A stretch of 64,000 bases of DNA from assembly GCA_963838155.1 (NCBI GenBank), contig CAWIQE010000013.1, positions 1 to 64,000 on the forward strand, written 5' to 3'. Source of the stretch: Pararhizobium_B sp963838155. Lineage in GTDB: Bacteria; Pseudomonadota; Alphaproteobacteria; Rhizobiales; Rhizobiaceae. Shown here in pieces: positions 58,048 to 64,000 of this stretch. The number at the start of each line of letters is the position of its first letter. Within the stretch, counting starts at the first letter, position 1. A program made the position numbers and the translations under genes. Under the pieces are notes generated by a model. That model worked only from the letters and a program-made list of their open reading frames with translations, did no database searches and was not told where the DNA came from.

Positions 58048-58443
58048 CTATTCCGGCACGAGATAGTGCTTCGACCAGTCGTCGCGGGGTACCTCCGGGC
58101 CGATCCTGTAGTCGAAGGACACGACGTTCATGTGCGCCCGGTCGGTCTTGCAGCGGTACCAGAGGCGGCGCCAGACATTGTGGCTGCGGAAGGCCGCGCC
58201 CTCGGCGACCATGACGTTGCCTGCGACCTTCGCCTGGCCGAAGGCGTAGGGCACCATCTCGTCGGGCTGGAGATGGCGATGGTCGGCGTGGATCCGGTTC
58301 ATCGCCTCGACGTCGCACCGCTGCTGGAAGCGCGTCGCCGGGTCCATCTTCTTCAGGGAGGCGATCATGCGGGCGGGAAGCGCGTGGGCTGCGGGAACCG
58401 CCAGAAGGAGGCCGCAGGCCGCTGCGATGCACCGATTTCTCAA
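58048..58443 (-). CDS. DUF930 domain-containing secreted protein
   Basis: A 131-residue protein with a signal peptide (CIAAACGLLLAVPAAHA) and the DUF930 pattern: KMDPATRFQQRCDVEAMNRI, LQPDEMVPYAF, then GAAFRSHNVWRRLWYRCKTD and VSFDYRIGPEVPRDDWSKHYL. Two cysteines may form a disulfide. Translation seems to start at a TTG (58441-58443) preceded by GGGG. Function unknown; the family is largely restricted to Rhizobiales relatives, as far as I recall. Confidence 0.8.
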   Translation of the reverse strand: MRNRCIAAACGLLLAVPAAHALPARMIASLKKMDPATRFQQRCDVEAMNRIHADHRHLQPDEMVPYAFGQAKVAGNVMVAEGAAFRSHNVWRRLWYRCKTDRAHMNVVSFDYRIGPEVPRDDWSKHYLVPE

Positions 58444-58614
58444 GGCGTTTTCCCCATTCGCGAATTTCAGGACGACCCCTCTTAGCCGGATGTGGGGGCA
58501 ATTTCACGTCCCATCGAAAAAAACTGCCGCCGTCGCCGGCGCGGCGGCGCGGCTTCCGCTTGCCAGCCGGTCCGGGCGGTGGCAGTTTCGCGGCCGCGAA
58601 AGGAGCGGACCACG

Positions 58615-59298
58615 ATGCAGCAGTCTCGCAGCGGCGCCCCCGGCGGCCCGACGGTCGGTCGGGAAGTGCCGGTGACGCGGATCGCCGGGCGTTCGGTGCT
58701 CTTCGCGATGGCGGTGGATAACGAGTACGGCGCGCATCTCAGCCGGCGGTTCGAGCCGCTGATGACCGGCGTCGGGCCGGTGGAAGCCGCCGTCGTGCTG
58801 AGCGACGCGCTGACGCGCCTCGCGCTCGCCGACGCGCGCCCCGACCTCGTCGTCTCGCTCGGTTCGGCCGGCTCGGCCACCCTCGAGCAGACGGCCGTCT
58901 ACCGCGTCGCCTCGGTCTCCTATCGCGACATGGACGCCTCGGCGCTCGGCTTCGAGAGGGGAGCCACGCCGTTTCTTCCCCTGCCCGTCACGGTGCCGCT
59001 CGACATCGACGTCCCCGGCGTCCCCCCGGCGCGGCTGTCGACGGGGGCGAACATCGTCTCCGGGGCCGCCTACGCCGCCATCGACGCCGACATGGTGGAC
59101 ATGGAGACCTTCGCCGTCCTCAGGGCCTGCCAGCGCGCCTCCGTCCCGCTCGTCGGGCTGAGGGGCATTTCCGATGGTGCGGCGGAGCTGCGCCACGTCG
59201 GCGACTGGACGGCCTATCTCCATGTCGTCGACGAGAACCTGGCCGCGGCGGTCGACCGTCTCGCGGCCGCCATCGAGGAGGGGGAGATCGTTCCCTGA
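58615..59298 (+). CDS. 5'-Methylthioadenosine/S-adenosylhomocysteine nucleosidase-like protein
   Basis: Purine nucleosidase-fold enzyme of 227 residues that cleaves adenine from methylthioadenosine and SAH. The start ATG at 58615 has AAAGGAG upstream. Recognisable features: TGVGPVEAAVVLSDAL, DLVVSLGSAGSATL, the nucleoside-contact DADMVDMETFAVLRAC, and the catalytic Asp in LRGISDGAAEL. It lies 86 bases ahead of guaA, so both purine-related genes may share a transcript. Confidence 0.82.
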   Translation: MQQSRSGAPGGPTVGREVPVTRIAGRSVLFAMAVDNEYGAHLSRRFEPLMTGVGPVEAAVVLSDALTRLALADARPDLVVSLGSAGSATLEQTAVYRVASVSYRDMDASALGFERGATPFLPLPVTVPLDIDVPGVPPARLSTGANIVSGAAYAAIDADMVDMETFAVLRACQRASVPLVGLRGISDGAAELRHVGDWTAYLHVVDENLAAAVDRLAAAIEEGEIVP

Positions 59299-59384
59299 GG
59301 CCTGCCGGCGGCCGCCTTCGCAGCCGCACATGAAATCCGGCCGGCGCCGTTGCGCGACGCCACCTTTTCCTCTATCGGCTGGAC

Positions 59385-60947
<1,563 letters not shown>

Positions 60948-61105
60948 GGCCGGGGGAAAGGGGAACGGCGCCGAAACGGCGGCTTCTTTCGCCTGTCCCG
61001 CTCTCCGGCGCCGGCCATCTCTTCGCGCCCCTCGAGGCTGCGAGGCGTTTCTTCGGGTAACCGAACGTGATTCGCATTCGGGCGCCCGGCGCCCACATCC
61101 GCGCT

Positions 61106-61276
61106 AGAGCCCGTCCGCTTCCGGACGGAAAACCGGTTTCCACTTTTCCTGGAAGCGGATTTTCGTTGACGCGCTTCCGGACGGAAAACCGGTTTCCACT
61201 TTTCCTGGAAGCGGATTTTCGTTGACGCGCTTCCGGACGGAAAACCGGTTTCCACTTTTCCTGGAAGCGCTTTAGT
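61106..61276 (-). repeat. RIME-like hairpin A in three tandem copies, 56-base period
   Basis: Three copies in reverse orientation starting near 61116, 61172 and 61228. Each has CGCTTCCGGACGGAAAACC to TTTTCCTGGAAGCG, separated by GATTTTCGTTGACG. The copies look identical base for base. The rest of the 353-base gap between guaA and the small gene at 61301 shows no gene. Confidence 0.95.
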
Positions 61277-61300
61277 CGCCTTTCGGCAAGGAGGTCTTCC

Positions 61301-61537
61301 ATGTCCGGCAGCCTGATACAGATGATGCCCTACCGGGTCGACCGGATCGTCGCCGAGCACATCGCGGCGGCGCGCGGCGGGCTTGTCTCCATTCGCTCGG
61401 AAGTCGAGGCGGCGCGGCGGCATCGCGTCCTGCACCGTCTGCCGGACGACGAATTGATCGCCCTCGTCGAGCGGTGCGTCGTCGGGCGGGCGTCGATGGT
61501 CGTGTTCGACGCGCGCCGGGCCGTCGTCGCGGCGTGA
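61301..61537 (+). CDS. Small hypothetical protein
   Basis: A 78-residue protein with a strong ribosome site (AAGGAGG seven bases before the ATG), which is the main support for coding. Sequence features: MSGSLIQMMPYRVDRIVAEH, a helical Arg/Glu-rich centre and a Val/Ala-rich end. No family recognised. It may be expressed from a promoter in or past the repeats. It converges on the chaperone gene with a strong hairpin between. Confidence 0.6.
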   Translation: MSGSLIQMMPYRVDRIVAEHIAAARGGLVSIRSEVEAARRHRVLHRLPDDELIALVERCVVGRASMVVFDARRAVVAA

Positions 61538-61554
61538 GCGGCCGGAAAAGGCGC

Positions 61555-61579
61555 GTGCGGCGGGTCGGCCCCGCCGCAC
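61555..61579. terminator. GC-rich hairpin between convergent genes
   Basis: A perfect 10-base stem GTGCGGCGGG/CCCGCCGCAC with a 5-base loop TCGGC, 18 bases after the small gene stop and 22 bases before the chaperone stop. There is no T-run on either side, so this is a hairpin-only candidate for bidirectional termination. Confidence 0.5.
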
Positions 61580-61600
61580 GGTCGGTCATGGCATGCGCGA

Positions 61601-62056
61601 TCAGGGCCGGGTGAGGCCCTGCATGTCTCCGTCGCTTCCGAAAGGCGCCCCGTCCTGCTCCTTCGCGGCCATGTCCGGAGCATGGCCCTTCCAGAACGAG
61701 AGGTACTTCGCGAACCGATCCATCTCTGCGGCGAGGCTCTCGCCGGTGGCGCCCTCCGTGGCGAACCGCCGGCAGAGCGTCAGGAACCCCGTCCGCGGAT
61801 CCACCGCGAGCGCGCTCCCGCCCGTCGCGCCGCCGCCGTAGTTGGCGGCCAGCAGCGCGGTGAGGAACCGGCCGGAGGCGGAGGGCAGCGGGCCGACGAC
61901 GCCGAAGACGTCGATGGCGTCCCCGTCCGCATTCTCCTCCAGCACGATCTCCATGTCCTCGCCGACGGTCAGCCCCAGCGTCCCCTCGGCGCCGAGCGAG
62001 AGGTCGGGAAGGCCGATCTCCCGGCCGAATTCCCTAACGAGGGCGGTGGTGTTCAT
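61601..62056 (-). CDS. CesT-family type III secretion chaperone-like protein
   Basis: Small acidic protein of 151 residues resembling class I type III chaperones, which bind one effector and hand it to the secretion ATPase. Visible family pattern: LVREFGREIGLPDLSLGAEGTLGLTV, an acidic EMEIVLEENADGDAIDV strand region, then FLTALLAANYGGGATGGSALAVDPRTGFLTL. The ATG at 62054-62056 overlaps the upstream gene's stop as ATGA, so the two are translationally coupled; a start six codons further up is also possible. No secretion apparatus genes are in the window. Confidence 0.72.
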   Translation of the reverse strand: MNTTALVREFGREIGLPDLSLGAEGTLGLTVGEDMEIVLEENADGDAIDVFGVVGPLPSASGRFLTALLAANYGGGATGGSALAVDPRTGFLTLCRRFATEGATGESLAAEMDRFAKYLSFWKGHAPDMAAKEQDGAPFGSDGDMQGLTRP

Positions 62057-63522
62057 GACGTTAGTATCATCCAAAGCATTCTATTCCAATCTGGCATGAG
62101 TAGTATTGTCAGTTGAGGCTTGTTTATCATGCCGGAAACGTTTTGAACCAAATCGCTCGAAACAATCTTCATCTCCCCCTTTCGCGCCTGATCACCAGAA
62201 ATAATGAAGCAGCCGGCGAGTTCGGATTTTATCGCGATGAAGGGGATTTTCCCTTCTTCTTTGGTAGTAGCGGAAAATTTCGGATTCTTCGGATTTATTG
62301 GTAGTTTCTCACCAGAAGCATGAATCTCTTTTGCGAGAATTGGCCATTTTACGTCAAAACGAAAATTGCCTTCATCCGTCTTTGTAACCTTTACTCGTGC
62401 GGCCGCAATTTGCTTTGAATCAAAAGATTCGTAATTTCCATCTGGCTTGTAGATTCGAACATCTTCATACCCCGAGCCGACAGGGGAGAAAGATATCTCT
62501 TGCCCCTTATCATTGCGTGCCCCGCGCACGGTATCTCGCAAGAAGTGCTGATGGAGAGCGCTCGCTATGACGCCTGTTGCTTCATCCGAACCCGTCAGGG
62601 CACGCAACTTCCCCACGGACCGCTTCAAGTGCGCGTCTTGCTCCGAGGTGTTCGAGAATCCCGACTTATAGGTATCGTAGCCTTCATCTCCGATCAAAAA
62701 ATGCATGCGGTAAACATCGTCCGCGTGTTTGTTTGGTATACTGATCCCATTGATCGTTTTGAAGGATTCATTCGATCCCTTGAGGAGCGTGTTACTGCGT
62801 TCCTCCAAATACGAGGCAAAATCGGTAGGCTTTCCATCACCGAGCACATGGCTTATGTTGGAGGTCACGTGGGTGAAGGTTCCCGTTACCTCGCCCTGCT
62901 CCGAAATGTTCAGGACGTTGCCGGCTATCTTTTGAGCCGTCGAAATAGTAGTCTTTATACCCGCCAAGTCCTGCGCTTTTTCCAGTATCTTTTTGGTCTC
63001 TTCCTGCGGTATATTGGCGTTTTTCGAGATTTTGTTCGCCGTGTCCTCAAGAGGCAACTCTGAAAGAAACCGCTGCTGATCTTTTGTTAGCTTGTCGAGG
63101 GCCCCCTTGATTTCCGAATCCATCTTCTCAGCAATCTCTTGCGCATCAGGCTTCACGCCATGGACTGGTTCGGCGCATTTCTCACGAAGCAACGCCATCG
63201 CGCCGGCCGCGGTGCCGATGTCGCCATCTGCAAGGGCGTTGGCGAACGTAAAGGCCGCGCCTGAAGCTTTCACAAAGCCTAGCTCCCTCTTTGCCTTCTC
63301 GGCGTCCTTCGCCGCCTTCGCCTCGTCCCGCTTGACCGCCCAGTTCTGGAACCGCCGGTCGTCGAACGTGCGGACGAACGATCGCGCCGCGTTCGCGCTG
63401 CCCGATCCGGCCGCCTTCATCGCCCGGCCCGACTTGCGGACCGGCCAGGTGCCCACGCGGCCGACGGTCTTGGCGCCGGTGCGAAAATTCGAGGAAAGGG
63501 ATCCAAGGCTAATTCGTGACAT
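62053..63522 (-). CDS. Large protein of unknown fold, candidate type III secreted effector
   Basis: A 489-residue protein with no family I recognise. The N-terminus is basic and rich in Ser, Gly and Arg (MSRISLGSLSSNFRTGAKTV) with no acidic residue in the first 50, and no Sec or Tat signal; a charged Ala/Lys/Glu helix follows at about 66-85. Two patches suggest helices or coiled coil (DAQEIAEKMDSEIKGALDKL, NIPQEETKKILEKAQDLAGI). The gene is chimeric in composition: the first 250 bases are as GC-rich as the genome, whereas much of the rest is markedly AT-richer (the line at 62221 is 24 of 60 G+C). Coupled to a CesT-like chaperone. Effector status is inference. Confidence 0.75.
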   Translation of the reverse strand: MSRISLGSLSSNFRTGAKTVGRVGTWPVRKSGRAMKAAGSGSANAARSFVRTFDDRRFQNWAVKRDEAKAAKDAEKAKRELGFVKASGAAFTFANALADGDIGTAAGAMALLREKCAEPVHGVKPDAQEIAEKMDSEIKGALDKLTKDQQRFLSELPLEDTANKISKNANIPQEETKKILEKAQDLAGIKTTISTAQKIAGNVLNISEQGEVTGTFTHVTSNISHVLGDGKPTDFASYLEERSNTLLKGSNESFKTINGISIPNKHADDVYRMHFLIGDEGYDTYKSGFSNTSEQDAHLKRSVGKLRALTGSDEATGVIASALHQHFLRDTVRGARNDKGQEISFSPVGSGYEDVRIYKPDGNYESFDSKQIAAARVKVTKTDEGNFRFDVKWPILAKEIHASGEKLPINPKNPKFSATTKEEGKIPFIAIKSELAGCFIISGDQARKGEMKIVSSDLVQNVSGMINKPQLTILLMPDWNRMLWMILTS

Positions 63523-63581
63523 CGCAATCTTCTTTTAATATGGGTCCCCGCCGGGCGGGAACGGGATTGAGGAACGCTCCG

Positions 63582-63624
63582 GCGCGTCCCGGAAAAGCAG
63601 AACCGGCTTTCCGTCCGGACGCGC
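63582..63624 (+). repeat. Degenerate RIME-like hairpin A
   Basis: GCGCGTCCCGGAAAAGCAGA then ACCGGCTTTCCGTCCGGACGCGC: same outline as the other A hairpins but with changed arms, followed by GCAAGCTCAAGAAGCTGGAGC as a worn linker and B start. It stands between the effector-like gene start and the gene at the right edge. The surrounding 63523-63783 stretch has no other gene that I can see. Confidence 0.65.
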
Positions 63625-63783
63625 GCAAGCTCAAGAAGCTGGAGCCGTTCGAGGGTTCGCAGACGGCGCCAATGCTCGCGACCTTAAGCGTTCCGGCGCA
63701 AGCGGGGAGTGCCGAAAATGACAGGGGGGAGGAGAAAGCCGCCGCGGCCGGCGTTTTCGGGCCGGACGGACGGCCGCACGATG

Positions 63784-64000
63784 TCAGGCGCCGATGCGGC
63801 CGGGGCGCTTTGCCGGCTCGGACGCCTCGACGCCCTTGGCGTAGTGCGCCGCGATGAAGCTGACGACGATGAGCTGGAAGAAGTGGTAGAGCATGATCGG
63901 CACGATGATCAGGCCGATGTCCGGGTTGCCGGCGAAGATTACCGGCGCCAGCGGAACGCCGGCGGCGAGCGACTTCTTGGAGCCGCAGAACTCGACGGCG
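63784..64000 (-). CDS. Bile acid:sodium symporter-like transporter, C-terminal part only
   Basis: The last 71 codons of a membrane protein continuing past the right edge, ending with TGA at 63784-63786. The visible piece AVEFCGSKKSLAAGVPLAPV is typical of the SBF-like (PF13593-type) bile acid:sodium symporter family, followed by a hydrophobic helix (IIVPIMLYHFFQLIVVSFIA) and a hydrophilic tail. Substrate cannot be told. Confidence 0.75.
   Translation of the reverse strand, partial: AVEFCGSKKSLAAGVPLAPVIFAGNPDIGLIIVPIMLYHFFQLIVVSFIAAHYAKGVEASEPAKRPGRIGA

Noticed and set aside
62500..63063. A 187-codon open frame on the plus strand in the AT-richer region
   Set aside because: Antisense to the effector-like gene, which is longer, spans the region and is coupled to the chaperone; no own ribosome site or motif.

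Overview
The window is high-GC DNA (about two thirds G+C by eye) from a member of the Alphaproteobacteria, most probably the order Hyphomicrobiales (Rhizobiales). Reasons: a GyrB of 811 codons, the rpmH-rnpA-yidC block with a TTGACT/TATAAG-type promoter, a ugpBAEC operon, a GlpSTPQUV-like polyol importer with its small DUF2160 membrane subunit, DUF930/DUF1254/DUF2336 proteins, and many intergenic palindromic elements that look like the rhizobial RIME family. Family and genus cannot be fixed from the sequence. All product names are from protein motifs read by eye; no database search was run.

Layout. 1-9.5 kb: a frameshifted metal P-type ATPase running off the left edge, a secreted FG-GAP/LprI-like protein, arsC, a complete IS481-type insertion beside tRNA-Arg(ACG), a sensor kinase and a mercuric-reductase-like flavoprotein preceded by two GGTACC-centred dyads. 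9.5-14.2 kb: a TVP38/TMEM64 protein, then rpmH, rnpA, yidC and a ferredoxin-NADP reductase. 14.2-27 kb (minus strand): a twelve-gene cluster made of a polyol-type ABC importer (binding protein, two permeases, DUF2160, two unlike ATPases), a PfkB kinase, two DhaK and two DhaL subunits (one DhaK fused to a SorC-family regulator) and a PPi-type phosphofructokinase. 27-33.6 kb (plus strand, divergent): GntR regulator, TauABC/SsuABC-type importer, a mandelate-racemase-type enolase-superfamily enzyme and a GMC oxidoreductase. 33.6-37.6 kb: sulfite-oxidase-like enzyme with diheme cytochrome c (frameshifted), ECF sigma/anti-sigma pair and a YcgN protein. 37.7-43.8 kb: class A PBP, DUF1214/DUF1254 pair, a DUF2336 protein and an aspartoacylase-like hydrolase. 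43.8-48.1 kb: ugpBAEC. 48.5-61 kb: L,D-transpeptidase, glcB, a HyuA-like protein, cytochrome P450, gyrB, a DUF930 protein, an MTA/SAH nucleosidase and guaA. 61-64 kb: a triplicated repeat, a small protein, a CesT-like type III chaperone coupled to a large AT-richer effector-like gene, and the end of a bile-acid-symporter-like gene.

How the genes work together. The most interesting unit is the 14.2-27 kb cluster: an importer feeding several three- or four-carbon ketose/polyol kinases, with one kinase subunit physically joined to a DNA-binding regulator. The importer's two ATPases have complementary motif losses, which predicts one competent and one degenerate ATP site. The second candidate system is the chaperone/effector-like pair at the right end. 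RIME-like elements lie directly behind many genes and in at least seven cases supply the stop codon. Three genes (P-type ATPase, one ABC ATPase, cytochrome c) each contain what looks like one extra base; this could be real decay or a draft-sequence error.
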